A stretch of DNA of 64,000 nucleotides from Streptomyces sp. AcH 505. Its GTDB lineage: Bacteria; Actinomycetota; Actinomycetes; Streptomycetales; Streptomycetaceae. Shown piece after piece: positions 15,642-23,647 of the stretch; position 1 is the first letter of the stretch, and each line of letters starts with the position of its first letter. The DNA lies in assembly GCF_000818175.1 (NCBI RefSeq), contig NZ_JTIY01000003.1:29291-93290 (forward strand), read 5' to 3'. Below the pieces are notes generated by a model. The model did not search any database. It saw only the letters and a program-made list of their open reading frames with translations, and was not told where the DNA came from. The position numbers were made by a program, and so were the translations under genes.

Positions 15642-16798
15642 CAGGCGGCGCTCCTTCCCGCGTCGGCGTCCTGGGTGGCCTGCTGGCTCTGGTGGCGCTG
15701 CTTCTGCGTGAAGGCGATCAGGTCACCGATTTTCGTGGGCTCACCATCCAGTCCAGGGACCAGAGCACCCAACTGGCCGCTCTGCTCCAACCGGATACGC
15801 AGTGCGCGGATACCGTCCGGGTTGGTTGTCGGGTCCTTCACTCGCGCACCGGAGCCCATCAGACGGATCAGCGCACCCAAGGAGGTGGCCTGCTTGCCCA
15901 GGTCCAGGACCGCGGCGCCCACCAAGCCCGCGGTCTCCGCGTCAGCCAGGAGGTTAAGGAGCTGCTGCGGGGTCTGCTGCGGGTCCACAGCCATCCGCGC
16001 GTAGTCCATGACACCCAGGGCATTCCCCTCACCGTCGTCCAACCACTGCGCGATCGTCTGGCCGAAGGCGAACTCGGGCTTGTCGTGCTGCGACCCGACC
16101 TCGATGGTTGGGTACCGGGACTTGTCGACCGTCAACACATGCGACTGATCGAGGGCGCCGACCAAGTCGAACTCGTAGTCGATGCCGTCACGCTGGTCGA
16201 GCTTCATGCCGACCTTCGTGGGTTCCTTCTTGCCCTGGTTGTTCTCCTGGATGACCCACTCGGTCTTCACACGCATCGTGGTGATGACGTGCCCCGGGTA
16301 AGAAAGGATCGCGTCCAGCATGTCGAGGAGGAGCGGAGACACGTCCTTCCAGCCGGTCGTGAAGGCGTTCTTCGAGTTGGAGTTCCTTGTCTTCTGGTCG
16401 ACCTGGGCGAGGGCCCCACCGCGGCCGGACCAGAAGTGCGTGAAGGAGTCGATGATGACGACGTCGATACCGCGGGCAGCAGCCACCGCCAGGGCTCGAA
16501 TGAGTGCCTGCGGTTCGAAGCTGGGGAGCTTCATCGTCTTGAACGTGAACAGGCCGGCGTACTTGGAGGCGGACCCACGCTCGGTGTCGATGACCCCCAG
16601 AGTTCCACCCTCCGGCAGGAGCCCTGTGCCGATGCTGAGTGCCGTGTAGGTCTTCCCCGACCCGGATGGTCCGGTGAGAGCGATGCGGGCCTTCTCCGCG
16701 GCGCGTACGGCGTCTTCGAAGTCGAGGCCGTCAGCCTGATTTTGGGTGTGGGAAGTGGGACCGCCCGCGGATGCGGCGGCCTGAATGGCCTGCGCCAT
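15641..16798 (-). CDS. Sak4-like RecA-fold ATPase (AAA_24)
   Basis: 385 residues from ATG 16798, which follows TAGGAGAGACCTC. Walker A GPSGSGKT (43-50), the RecA-like strand LGVIDTERGSASKY (about 67-80), and Walker B IDVVIIDSFTHFW (111-123), followed by sensor-like VITTMRVKTEW. This is the pattern of phage Sak4/AAA_24 ATPases that assist single-strand annealing and recombination-dependent replication. The C-terminal 120 residues are helical and variable. No separate annealing protein is obvious next to it; the 16879-17409 protein is a candidate partner. Confidence 0.75.
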   Translation of the reverse strand: MAQAIQAAASAGGPTSHTQNQADGLDFEDAVRAAEKARIALTGPSGSGKTYTALSIGTGLLPEGGTLGVIDTERGSASKYAGLFTFKTMKLPSFEPQALIRALAVAAARGIDVVIIDSFTHFWSGRGGALAQVDQKTRNSNSKNAFTTGWKDVSPLLLDMLDAILSYPGHVITTMRVKTEWVIQENNQGKKEPTKVGMKLDQRDGIDYEFDLVGALDQSHVLTVDKSRYPTIEVGSQHDKPEFAFGQTIAQWLDDGEGNALGVMDYARMAVDPQQTPQQLLNLLADAETAGLVGAAVLDLGKQATSLGALIRLMGSGARVKDPTTNPDGIRALRIRLEQSGQLGALVPGLDGEPTKIGDLIAFTQKQRHQSQQATQDADAGRSAA

Positions 16799-16878
16799 GA
16801 GGTCTCTCCTATGGGTGATGACTGGTGCGGTGATGCGGGACCCGGTTGTCGGCGTCCAGGCCCGCACCACCGCGGGCA

Positions 16879-17409
16879 CTACTCGGTGCCCGAGCTCTCC
16901 GAGCCGTACGGCCCGATCCCGTAATGCGCATACAAGGCGTGCGCGGCCACCGTCGACACGAACAGCCCCGTACGCTGCTGCGACACCTTCAGCTCACGGC
17001 ACCGGGCAGCAACATCCGCGTGCAGATCCTTGTCAGGCGTCACATTCAAAATGGCGCGCGTCTCGCCGGCACCCCGGGTAGCCCGCGGTTCCTTCTCCGG
17101 CATCCACTCCCCGTCCAGGAACCGGCGGAAGTAGTCCTCGACCACCCGGGTCGGCGACTCCCCCGCAGCCTTCGCGAGACGCTTCACCTGGTCCTTGCGG
17201 CTGGTGGGCATGCTCACCGGGAGGTTGGGGTTCCGGTCGTCGTCACTGTCGAGACGGTCGACGCGGATCCGGCCGACGAACGCCACACCCTGGGGGGAGA
17301 GGACGTAGTCGACGGACTCGGCAAGGTCTACCCGGTCGGTGTCGCGGAGGACTTGGGCTGCGGTGACCAGGTTGTCGCGGTGCTGCTGGTCGTCGGGCTT
17401 GAGGGCCAC
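16879..17409 (-). CDS. Hypothetical protein, RHH-like segments (176 aa)
   Basis: GTG 17409 was chosen because AAGGACCCCGA precedes it; the longer frame to ATG 17499 lacks a ribosome site and encodes an odd Pro/Arg-rich extension. The protein has two segments resembling ribbon-helix-helix units (SRKDQVKRLAKAAGESPTRV and TPDKDLHADVAARCRELK). It lies directly upstream of the Sak4-like ATPase and is driven by the operator-controlled promoter near 17.58 kb. A DNA-binding or recombination role is likely but unproven. Confidence 0.55.
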   Translation of the reverse strand: MALKPDDQQHRDNLVTAAQVLRDTDRVDLAESVDYVLSPQGVAFVGRIRVDRLDSDDDRNPNLPVSMPTSRKDQVKRLAKAAGESPTRVVEDYFRRFLDGEWMPEKEPRATRGAGETRAILNVTPDKDLHADVAARCRELKVSQQRTGLFVSTVAAHALYAHYGIGPYGSESSGTE

Positions 17410-17502
17410 TCGGGGTCCTTTCGGCGGGCGCCGCAGGGACCGGGTGGTTCGGCCGGGCGGGCGCGTGGTGGGGGCGTTGGCCACGCCAGTGTCCTCCATT
17501 CG

Positions 17503-17523
17503 GTAGTGCCATTGCCATACGGG
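17503..17523. repeat. Degenerate operator-like site
   Basis: GTAGTGCCATTGCCATACGGG resembles GTAGTGTCATGGCAATAC at 2305-2322. It lies in the untranslated leader of the leftward transcript. Weak evidence by itself. Confidence 0.35.
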
Positions 17524-17562
17524 ATGTTGGCGGGGTGGCAGAGGGGTTGGTGGTGCGTGCTG

Positions 17563-17614
17563 TCCCAGACTCTACGCCCAATGTATTGCAATGGCAATAC
17601 ATTGGGTCTACGGT
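17563..17614. promoter_or_regulatory. Back-to-back promoters sharing a perfect operator
   Basis: A perfect 13-bp inverted repeat, CCCAATGTATTGC (17577-17589) and GCAATACATTGGG (17594-17606), is separated by AATG. Rightward: TTGCAA (17586-17591), 17 nt, TACGGT (17609-17614). Leftward (minus strand): TTGCCA, 17 nt, TAGAGT. Both -35 boxes fall inside the palindrome, so one bound dimer could block both directions. A related promoter lies at 2.3 kb. Confidence 0.7.
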
Positions 17615-17645
17615 GGGGACCACACCACAAGCAGCGGGGGCCCAA

Positions 17646-18035
17646 ATGCGCATCACCAACCGGCAGACCACCACCAAGACCCTCGCCGACCTCTACCGGG
17701 CTCTCGACCACCAGCACGCCGTCAGCGTCACCTATCGGAAGGAGACCGGCGAAGAGTCGGTCCGGACCATCGAGATCGAAGACATCCGCACCACCAAGTC
17801 CGGCAACATCATCATCCGCGCCTACGACCGGGCCACCGGAGAAGCCCGCACCTTCCGTCTGACCGGCATCCTCACCTACACCTGCCACCGCAGCACCTAC
17901 CAGGTCCCCCGCCTCAGCGAGGACACTGAGCAGCACCTGCCCGTACCGACCACCGCCGCCGCGCTCATCGCCTACGAAATCAACCGGGACACCATCGCCG
18001 CCGTGCACCGCACCCGCACTACGCTCGCCGCCTGA
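17646..18035 (+). CDS. Stand-alone WYL-domain protein (129 aa)
   Basis: Plus-strand gene opposite to its surroundings. Residues about 14-80 follow the WYL pattern: a helix (LADLYRALDHQHAVSVTYRK) leading to VRTIEIEDIRTTKSGNIIIRAYDRATGEARTFRL in pieces typical of the SH3-like beta barrel. The C-terminal part is helical. There is no HTH, so it is a ligand-sensing or adaptor version rather than a complete regulator. WYL domains bind nucleotide or nucleic-acid ligands in known proteins. First gene of a two-gene unit under the palindromic operator. Confidence 0.65.
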   Translation: MRITNRQTTTKTLADLYRALDHQHAVSVTYRKETGEESVRTIEIEDIRTTKSGNIIIRAYDRATGEARTFRLTGILTYTCHRSTYQVPRLSEDTEQHLPVPTTAAALIAYEINRDTIAAVHRTRTTLAA

Positions 18036-18050
18036 TAGGAGAATCCAGCC

Positions 18051-18194
18051 ATGAAGACGTACACCCTGACGATGCGCATCGAAGCCGACGACGACGCGAA
18101 CGCTGAGCAGATCCGCGAAGAGCTCTACGACGCCGCTGGCGACGTTCCGTTCGGCTTCGACATCACGGAGGTCAGCGAGACGGACAATCACTGA
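18051..18194 (+). CDS. 47-residue acidic protein
   Basis: ATG 18051 with AGGAGAATCCAGCC upstream, 15 bp after the WYL gene stop. Sequence starts MKTYTLTMRIEADDDANAE and is rich in Asp and Glu; a beta strand, helix and strand are likely. It resembles short acidic proteins of phages, but I recognise no function. Followed closely by a terminator. Confidence 0.6.
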   Translation: MKTYTLTMRIEADDDANAEQIREELYDAAGDVPFGFDITEVSETDNH

Positions 18195-18216
18195 TAGGGC
18201 AGAGACCCGGCATGAG

Positions 18217-18247
18217 AAGGCCACCTACCCGCCCGGGTGGTGGCCTT
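18217..18247 (+). terminator. Terminator of the WYL unit
   Basis: AAGGCCACC and GGTGGCCTT form a 9-bp stem with inner ACCC/GGGT pairing, ending in TTT. It closes the two-gene rightward unit. Confidence 0.7.
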
Positions 18248-18335
18248 TGGTCATACGCCGCTGACGACGCGGACAGCGTAGCGGATCACGGCTCCCCACC
18301 ACCACCCAACCCGCCAACCAGCCACAATTGGACCC

Positions 18336-18539
18336 ATGAGACACCGCCCGAAACGACAGCCCGCACTCGTCGGAACCGCCGGACTGGCCAGGGTCAAGAT
18401 CGTTTGCACCGAATGCAAAAGGGAGTTGACCGACAAGGTCTCGCGAGCCCGCCGGAAGGGACCTGAGTGCGACCCCGAGCCCCGCAACGGGCAAGGACCC
18501 GACCACCACGTCGACCAAGACCCGCTCCCCGGCACCTGA
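18336..18539 (+). CDS. Small DUF6011-like zinc protein (67 aa)
   Basis: Contains VKIVCTECKRELTDKVSRAR followed by RKGPECDPEP. This matches the 'CxxCxRxLTDxxSRxxGxGPxC' layout of DUF6011-type proteins found in actinobacterial phages. The tail is Gly/His-rich. It converges end to end with the gene at 18541. Function unknown. Confidence 0.5.
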   Translation: MRHRPKRQPALVGTAGLARVKIVCTECKRELTDKVSRARRKGPECDPEPRNGQGPDHHVDQDPLPGT

Positions 18540-18540
18540 C

Positions 18541-19620
18541 TCAGCCCGGCCGGCCCGGCAACGGGGCCACGTCCACCGACCTGCGCAACTGCTCCATGCG
18601 TGTCGGCATCGGCTCCCACCCATGCTGACCCCCCATCACAAAGTTCAACGCTGTCACCCCACGCACATAGGCTTTCCGCAGGCCGATCGGGCTCAACGGC
18701 AACCCCACCACCCCGCCGGCACCCGTCGTCTTCAACGTCACCCACAACGCCGTCCGGGCACCCTCCAACGGCAGCAGGTTCACCAGGCGCTCCCGGACCT
18801 CCAACCACCGGCGCACCGCCACCCGCGACCCCTCCCGCAGCGCGTACCACTCCACCTCCGGCAACTCCCCCAGCTCCGCCACCGCAGCCAAAACCCGCTG
18901 CCGAGTCGCCTCCGACACCTGATCCAACCGCCCCCACAAGACCTGCTCCACCGCCGACGGCCGGACCTCAGCCAACGCCGCGATCTGCTCCGCACGGTTC
19001 GGGGGGCCCTTCTGCTGCCGCCGGCGAACCCCCACCGCAGCCTCACCCTCCACCAGATCGTCCACCCGCATGCGGGCCAACTCCCCCGACCGGGCCCGCG
19101 AGTCCAACACGACCGCCACCATCGCCAACGTCCGCGTCCGATCCTCGAACGACAAGGCCGTACCCGCCGACTCCAGCGGCCCAGCCGCCGCCAGGTCCAC
19201 CAACCCCCGGTACAAGGCATCCAGGCCCCGCGGCGCCACGGTCTCCCTCAGATCCGGCTCCCCCACCGACGGCAACCACAACCGCCGGCCTGCGGGCAGA
19301 ACCCGGCGCCCCAAGATGTGCAGGCAGTCCCGCACAATCCGCTGCGTCGCCAACGGCAACTCCGTTCCGCGGTCCTCCTCCCGGGCCCGCAGCTCGCCGG
19401 CCACCGCCAGATCCCAGAACACCCGCAGCACCGGCAAGGTGAAGAACTGCTGGCACCGGCGCAGAGACCGGTCCCCCATCTCCGGCCGGCCCACCGCCCG
19501 GTCCCACATCCCCAGGACCATCCGCAGCTGCTGCATCCGCTGCGACGACACCTCCCCCACCATGCCGTCGACCACCGCGGACAACTGCCGGACGGACGCG
19601 GCGTCGTACTGCCTGGGCAC
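18541..19620 (-). CDS. Degenerate tyrosine-recombinase-like protein
   Basis: 359 residues from GTG 19620, chosen because AGAGGAG lies 5 nt upstream. An N-terminal helical core-binding-like domain is followed by MVAVVLDSRARSGELARMRVDDL, which fits the box I Arg region of tyrosine recombinases. The box II region reads SPIGLRKAYVRGV, without the expected His of HxxR. No clear C-terminal Tyr nucleophile is visible. It may therefore bind a recombination site without catalysis, or be a distant member of the family. The complete recombinase lies 0.7 kb upstream. Confidence 0.55.
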   Translation of the reverse strand: MPRQYDAASVRQLSAVVDGMVGEVSSQRMQQLRMVLGMWDRAVGRPEMGDRSLRRCQQFFTLPVLRVFWDLAVAGELRAREEDRGTELPLATQRIVRDCLHILGRRVLPAGRRLWLPSVGEPDLRETVAPRGLDALYRGLVDLAAAGPLESAGTALSFEDRTRTLAMVAVVLDSRARSGELARMRVDDLVEGEAAVGVRRRQQKGPPNRAEQIAALAEVRPSAVEQVLWGRLDQVSEATRQRVLAAVAELGELPEVEWYALREGSRVAVRRWLEVRERLVNLLPLEGARTALWVTLKTTGAGGVVGLPLSPIGLRKAYVRGVTALNFVMGGQHGWEPMPTRMEQLRRSVDVAPLPGRPG

Positions 19621-19694
19621 AGTCACTCCTCTTCGTCTGTGGCGGGTAGCCGTTCAGCGATACGCGCCGCGATTCACGTGGCCCCTTGTGGCCG

Positions 19695-20318
19695 TCAGCC
19701 CGTCAGCGGGTGTTGCAGGTTCAGTAGGACGCAGATGTCGGTGCTGTCGTACGCCCAGCGGGCTACTCCGCCGTCTTCTTCCAGATGCAGCAGCGTTCGA
19801 CTGGGCAGAGTGGTGCCGACCTCCAGCGGAATCCGCGAGGGTCGAACAATGGTCGGCATCGTCAGCGGCTCTGGTATGACGCATCCTGCCGTGTAGGACA
19901 CTCCCGTTGAGAGCGTGACGACGATGTCCTCGGACCACTCCACAATGCCGTCCTCGTCGGCGGCGTTTTGGCCGAGGTCCAGGCGCACAGTGAACGGGTC
20001 GGGTAGGTCAGTCAGCGCTGCTGCGTTGGCGGCCCGCTCTGTATCGGGCCGCGGCGCCGTGCCGACTCCGATGTGAACCATGGCGAACCGGCCGGCGCCG
20101 ACCGCAGCGTGGATGTCGAGGAAGGCGGCAACCTGGTGTACGGGCCAGCGCCCCGGGGTCAGGCGGTGCATCTGCCCGACGGCGGCCACGAACCCGGGGG
20201 TGAAGTGGTCGCTACCAGCAAGCCGGTTGCGCGTCCGAACGAGCGCAGCGGCCGTGTGCTCGCGGGTCATCATGCGATCGAGGACAGCGTGCGCGCCGCG
20301 TTCGTGGCTGGTGGTCAC
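19695..20318 (-). CDS. Hypothetical protein between two recombinases (207 aa)
   Basis: Starts at ATG 20318, overlapping the integrase stop by 4 nt, so the two are probably co-translated. Helical N-terminal half (LDRMMTREHTAAALVRTRNRLAG, WPVHQVAAFLDIHAAV), beta-rich C-terminal half (VEWSEDIVVTLSTGVSYT, SRTLLHLEEDGGVARWAY). No family recognised; an accessory factor for the recombinase is possible from position only. Confidence 0.6.
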   Translation of the reverse strand: MTTSHERGAHAVLDRMMTREHTAAALVRTRNRLAGSDHFTPGFVAAVGQMHRLTPGRWPVHQVAAFLDIHAAVGAGRFAMVHIGVGTAPRPDTERAANAAALTDLPDPFTVRLDLGQNAADEDGIVEWSEDIVVTLSTGVSYTAGCVIPEPLTMPTIVRPSRIPLEVGTTLPSRTLLHLEEDGGVARWAYDSTDICVLLNLQHPLTG

Positions 20319-21343
20319 AGGCCGATTCCGATCAACGCGTTGTCGGTTTCATCCCACTGGTCAACGATGCGCATGTAGCCGTCCAGCACCTTGGAACCGT
20401 CCTTGTGCCCGGTGATCGCCGCGATGGCCTTACGGTCCTTGCCCTTGCGACGTGCCTCTGTCGCCATGCCGGAGCGTACCGAGTGGCCCGTGAACAATTC
20501 CTCGTATCCGGCACGCAGCCCTGCTGCGGTGATGATATCGCCGGCCCGCTGCGGCGTCAGGCCCTGCGGCTGGACGCTGCCCGTGTGGTGGAGACGGCGA
20601 AACGCATGCCGGTCCGGGTCGGTGATCCCGGCCGCCTCCTGCCACGCCTTCCAGGCCCGCACAGGGCACGTCAGCACGTGCTCCCCGTACGGGACAGGAA
20701 CGGTACGTGGGTCAGTCTTGGAGACGCGCACGTCGACCAGGAGGCCCTTCTCGTCATCGCGGATGTTCCGCAGCCGCAGCCCGGCCAGCTCCGCCCGGCG
20801 GGCCGCGATGGAGAACCCGAGGAGCAGCATGGCCCGGTCCCGGAGCCCGAACACGTCATCGCCGCACAGCGACACAATGTGCTGCAGGTCAGCCAGCCGC
20901 ATAGCGGGCGCCTTACCGCGGCCCCGCGCGGGCTCCTCGTCTTCCTCGGACTTCTTCCGGTAGTCCTTGAGCAGTTCCCGGGCGGCTTTGGTGGCGTTCG
21001 GGTCGACGACGACGCTGTACTGGGTGCGCAGGGTCACGGTGACCCCGGCGAGCTTCCGGTCGATGGTGGCGTACGCGCGCTTCTCCCGGTTCCACAGGTA
21101 GTCAACGAAGGCGCGGAGGGTGCCTCGGGTGGCTGCGGTGGTGGGGATCTGGAACTGCTCGCAGAACAGGGTCCAGGTCTTCCAGTCGCCAGCGTAGGCG
21201 CGAGTGGTGTTGTCGGGGCGCTGCTCCTGGGCGTGGCTGTCGGAAGCCCGGTCGAGGGCGGCGAGGCGGGCAAGCAGTTCGGCGTCGAACTCTGCGGGAA
21301 GGAGCGGGCGTCCGGTCGATCTGGTAGGCAGGTGGGCGGTCAC
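20315..21343 (-). CDS. Tyrosine recombinase (integrase/resolvase)
   Basis: 342 residues from GTG 21343, overlapping the upstream stop (GTGA). SAM-like core-binding domain about 40-130 (TRAYAGDWKTWTLFCEQF). Catalytic residues are visible: Arg182 in FSIAARRAELAGLRL, Lys209 in VSKTD, His287 and Arg290 in FTGHSVRSG, His313 in ITGHKDGS, and Tyr323 in LDGYM. All are in the order expected for an active enzyme. No tRNA or attachment-site repeat is visible nearby, and the element has ParAB, so multimer resolution or inversion is as likely as chromosomal integration. Confidence 0.88.
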   Translation of the reverse strand: MTAHLPTRSTGRPLLPAEFDAELLARLAALDRASDSHAQEQRPDNTTRAYAGDWKTWTLFCEQFQIPTTAATRGTLRAFVDYLWNREKRAYATIDRKLAGVTVTLRTQYSVVVDPNATKAARELLKDYRKKSEEDEEPARGRGKAPAMRLADLQHIVSLCGDDVFGLRDRAMLLLGFSIAARRAELAGLRLRNIRDDEKGLLVDVRVSKTDPRTVPVPYGEHVLTCPVRAWKAWQEAAGITDPDRHAFRRLHHTGSVQPQGLTPQRAGDIITAAGLRAGYEELFTGHSVRSGMATEARRKGKDRKAIAAITGHKDGSKVLDGYMRIVDQWDETDNALIGIGL

Positions 21344-21555
21344 CGGAAGTCTCCGCTGGCACATGAGGAGCAGATGATGCGGTTGTCTCCCTTGTCGGCG
21401 CCACAGATGCGGCAGGCCTTGTCCGCAGGGTGGCGGGGGCAGAACAGGCGTCCGATGGCGTCCCCCGTCCATCCGGCTTCCGCTGTGGGAGTCGGCTCGT
21501 AGGCTGGGCACTCCTCAACGGTGCACACCATGGCGACGGGTGTGGGTTGGCTCAT
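21340..21555 (-). CDS. Small zinc-ribbon protein (71 aa)
   Basis: Cys/His pattern LFCPRHPADKACRICG then NRIICSSCASG gives at least four Cys suitable for one zinc. ATG 21555 follows CAGGGGAGAG. Co-translated with the integrase through the GTGA overlap, suggesting a linked role such as DNA binding; otherwise unknown. Confidence 0.65.
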   Translation of the reverse strand: MSQPTPVAMVCTVEECPAYEPTPTAEAGWTGDAIGRLFCPRHPADKACRICGADKGDNRIICSSCASGDFR

Positions 21556-21597
21556 TGAGGCTCTCCCCTGCTTAGTGATCGTTCCTCATATGTGAGC

Positions 21598-21768
21598 TTA
21601 TCGTGCCCCACGCGTGGAGCCGAGCACGTCGCAGAGCGCCTCGAACTGGGCCTTCAGCTCGTCATCGCTCATGCGATCGTCCCGCCACAGCGCACGCCAC
21701 ACATACCAAGCCTGCTCGTACTCCCCGTTGGTGGCGAAGTCGCCGCGCTGCGGCTGCCCGCTCGTCAC
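21598..21768 (-). CDS. 56-residue hypothetical protein
   Basis: GTG 21768 overlaps the stop of the upstream gene (GTGA); the frame ends TAA at 21598-21600. The product has YEQAWYVWRALWRDDR and SDDELKAQFEALCDVLG, a Trp-rich helical pair. Coding is supported by overlap and codon usage. Function unknown. Confidence 0.55.
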   Translation of the reverse strand: MTSGQPQRGDFATNGEYEQAWYVWRALWRDDRMSDDELKAQFEALCDVLGSTRGAR

Positions 21769-22034
21769 GAGCGCGGTGGGCGAGACAGCGGGATGTACTC
21801 CTCACCCGGATACAGGGCAAAGGGCTGGGGACCGTTCACCAGGCCGCCCCGCACCGACGACAACTCCGCCGGGAGTTGCGCATCGCAGTCCGGACACAGG
21901 TGCGCCACCAGTTCGCCCGTCACTTCAGCATGCACCGGAACGGGCGCCAGGTGATTGCAACTGCCCTTGACCCACTGGTCTTCGTTGCCGACCTCGGGAA
22001 CGTGGATCCACTCGAAGCGGGGGTCTCTGTCCAT
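21765..22034 (-). CDS. Cys/His hypothetical protein (89 aa)
   Basis: Contains GSCNHLAPVPVHAEVTGELV and HLCPDCDAQLPAEL. This is a recurring Streptomyces small-protein layout with a Cys-His near the middle and a CPDC pair, probably binding zinc. ATG 22034 preferred over a longer frame on sequence character, though no clear ribosome site precedes it. Function unknown. Confidence 0.6.
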   Translation of the reverse strand: MDRDPRFEWIHVPEVGNEDQWVKGSCNHLAPVPVHAEVTGELVAHLCPDCDAQLPAELSSVRGGLVNGPQPFALYPGEEYIPLSRPPRS

Positions 22035-22196
22035 GTACCGACCGTACGGCCCGATGCGGCAGACGTTCCCGCCGCCGTGGCCGCGCGAATGCGGAGGGCA
22101 TCTCCGATTCTTCGCCAGGACCGATCCTAAGGATCTGGACTCCGGCGCCGACATCGGACGCCCAACGCACGTTATGGGAGGATCCTGCGGGCAGTG

Positions 22197-22442
22197 CTAC
22201 GGATTGTCCTGCCGCACTCGATCGGTCAGGGCCGCGAACAACTCGGCACCTTCCGAGACGACCTGCCCGTCCGGTGCGACGATCGCGATCTCCTTCAGAT
22301 CGCCCGCAGCCCAGCCAGCCGACAAGAAGTACAGGGCCTCGTCGAAGGACGGGCACTCCTCCGAGAACTCTTCGAAGTAACGCCAGTACCGGGCCACGTA
22401 GCACTGCTCAGCCTCGGTCTTAAAACCGCTCATCGTCTCCAT
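22197..22442 (-). CDS. Hypothetical protein (81 aa)
   Basis: Acidic, aromatic-rich protein (CYVARYWRYFEEFSEECPSF) with a second half predicted as strand-helix (LKEIAIVAPDGQVVSEGAELF). Stop/start overlap with the upstream gene at 22442. No family recognised. Confidence 0.6.
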   Translation of the reverse strand: METMSGFKTEAEQCYVARYWRYFEEFSEECPSFDEALYFLSAGWAAGDLKEIAIVAPDGQVVSEGAELFAALTDRVRQDNP

Positions 22443-22753
22443 CAGATTGCGTCAGGGCAGCAGGTGGGACCCGCGTCGCACTCCGAAGGCAGGTGATAGT
22501 CGCCGCGGCACCCGCACGGGCACCCTCCGAGCAGCCCCCGATCGCATAGCCGTCGCGCCTTAGCTTGGAACAGATTCGCCGGCACCGGCCCCACCGTCTC
22601 CTCCAGCTCTGCGTGAACGTTCCAGCTCATCCGCCATGAACTCACGGAGGTACCCGGCGTCCGCCTGACCGCCCCGAGGAATACCCCGTCAGGAATGTCC
22701 TTGCACTGCATGCGCCGCCCATTGATGAGGCGGATTCCCTCCGCGTCGCCCAT
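22442..22753 (-). CDS. Cys-rich hypothetical protein (103 aa)
   Basis: ATG 22753. The C-terminal third has CDRGLLGGCPCGCRGDYH and ECDAGPTCCPD, eight Cys and a His in about 35 residues, so metal binding is likely. The N-terminal part has VSSWRMSWNVHAELEE. Function unknown. Confidence 0.6.
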   Translation of the reverse strand: MGDAEGIRLINGRRMQCKDIPDGVFLGAVRRTPGTSVSSWRMSWNVHAELEETVGPVPANLFQAKARRLCDRGLLGGCPCGCRGDYHLPSECDAGPTCCPDAI

Positions 22754-22806
22754 GCCCCCACGATCCCACGCGACGGGTGGAAGGCTCCCCCGGCCGAACC
22801 CGCCGT

Positions 22807-23049
22807 TCAGTTGTACCGGGGGTCGGCGTACTTGATGGCACCCTTGGCGATGCCGCACGGCCACGGCTTCCCCGGGCACCCAGTGCACGTCGGGTCGGTG
22901 CGGTCGCTGGGCGCGTGCCCGGCAAGCTGACCAGCCGCCAAGCCGCGTGCAACGCGCTCGTCGCTCGACATGCCCGGATACGTCTCATGGGCCACGCGCA
23001 CAGCCTGGTCGTAGTCCGCCAGGTGCTGCTGGAGTTCCGCTGAGGTCAT
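22807..23049 (-). CDS. Hypothetical protein (80 aa)
   Basis: Helical N-terminal half (SAELQQHLADYDQAVRVAHE) and a Cys-containing C-terminus (TCTGCPGKPWPCG). ATG start. Small accessory protein of the early region; function unknown. Confidence 0.55.
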   Translation of the reverse strand: MTSAELQQHLADYDQAVRVAHETYPGMSSDERVARGLAAGQLAGHAPSDRTDPTCTGCPGKPWPCGIAKGAIKYADPRYN

Positions 23050-23133
23050 GCCGGGAGCCTACGGGGGCTGGCCAGCTAACTCGCCCGCCGCTTGTGTCTG
23101 TGGGTACAGTGAAGGGGACTCCGTCGCTGGATC

Positions 23134-23310
23134 TCATCGAGGGTCGGGCGAAGTCCAAAGCCCCGCTTCGGCGGGGCTTTGCGCTGCGCGCCGCCATTCC
23201 CGCTTCTCCCAGGCGCGCTGGGCCTTCTTGTCCCGTGACTGGTCAGGGCAGTCCGGACCGGCGGGGCCCTTGCAGACGGGGCACCAGGGACGGGCGAACG
23301 TACCGAGCAT
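23134..23310 (-). CDS. Small zinc-knuckle protein (58 aa)
   Basis: CPVCKGPAGPDCPDQSRDKK followed by AQRAWEKREWRR: a C-x2-C-x7-C motif and a basic helix, like short proteins common in actinophages. A terminator-like hairpin lies inside the last codons, so either the gene reads through it or the true 3' end differs. No ribosome site; GTG 23319 is an alternative start. Confidence 0.5.
   Translation of the reverse strand: MLGTFARPWCPVCKGPAGPDCPDQSRDKKAQRAWEKREWRRAAQSPAEAGLWTSPDPR
23157..23180. terminator. Bidirectional GC hairpin terminator
   Basis: AAAGCCCCGC-ttcg-GCGGGGCTTT: a 10-bp perfect stem with a stable TTCG tetraloop and A/T tails on both sides. Confidence 0.6.
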
Positions 23311-23647
23311 GCGAGCCACGGAACCAGCGTGACACCGATGGGCGCTGGCGTTCCCTCAGGCCAGTCAGCCCCAGGCTGGCATTGGCTCACTTCCGCGCCA
23401 GAACGCCTGCGTACCTTGTGCCCCCGCCCCGCCGCCCGCTACGTTCAAAGGGAAGAACCCCTGGTTGCTACAGGGCTCCAACCCCTCGAAGGGTCCGAAC
23501 GGCTGCTGTCCCGTTGGCGCGGGTGCCGGGAGGGCCCTTCTTCCGTGCCCTCTAACCGCTGCGCCCAGCCCCCTCAGGCCAGCAGCCCAGCACCTCCGAA
23601 AGCCAACACCGATTGACTTCCGTGCGCCATGCGCGTAGGTTTGCTGC
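23311..23647. other. Divergent intergenic region with a leaderless promoter
   Basis: About 340 bp between divergent genes. On the plus strand, TTGACT (23613-23618), 17 nt and TAGGTT (23636-23641) form a near-consensus promoter. The predicted start of transcription falls on the ATG at 23648, so the transcript would be leaderless. Nothing else recognised. Confidence 0.55.

Noticed and set aside
18622..19896. 424-codon plus-strand frame opposite the recombinase-like gene
   Set aside because: His/Pro/Arg-rich antisense translation with no recognisable domain.
20315..21343. Chromosomal integration via an attP next to the integrase
   Set aside because: No tRNA-end-like or other candidate attP identity is visible nearby, so no attachment site is annotated.
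23320..23600. tRNA-like arms around 23455-23500
   Set aside because: Short complementary stretches do not give a cloverleaf; no conserved T-arm.
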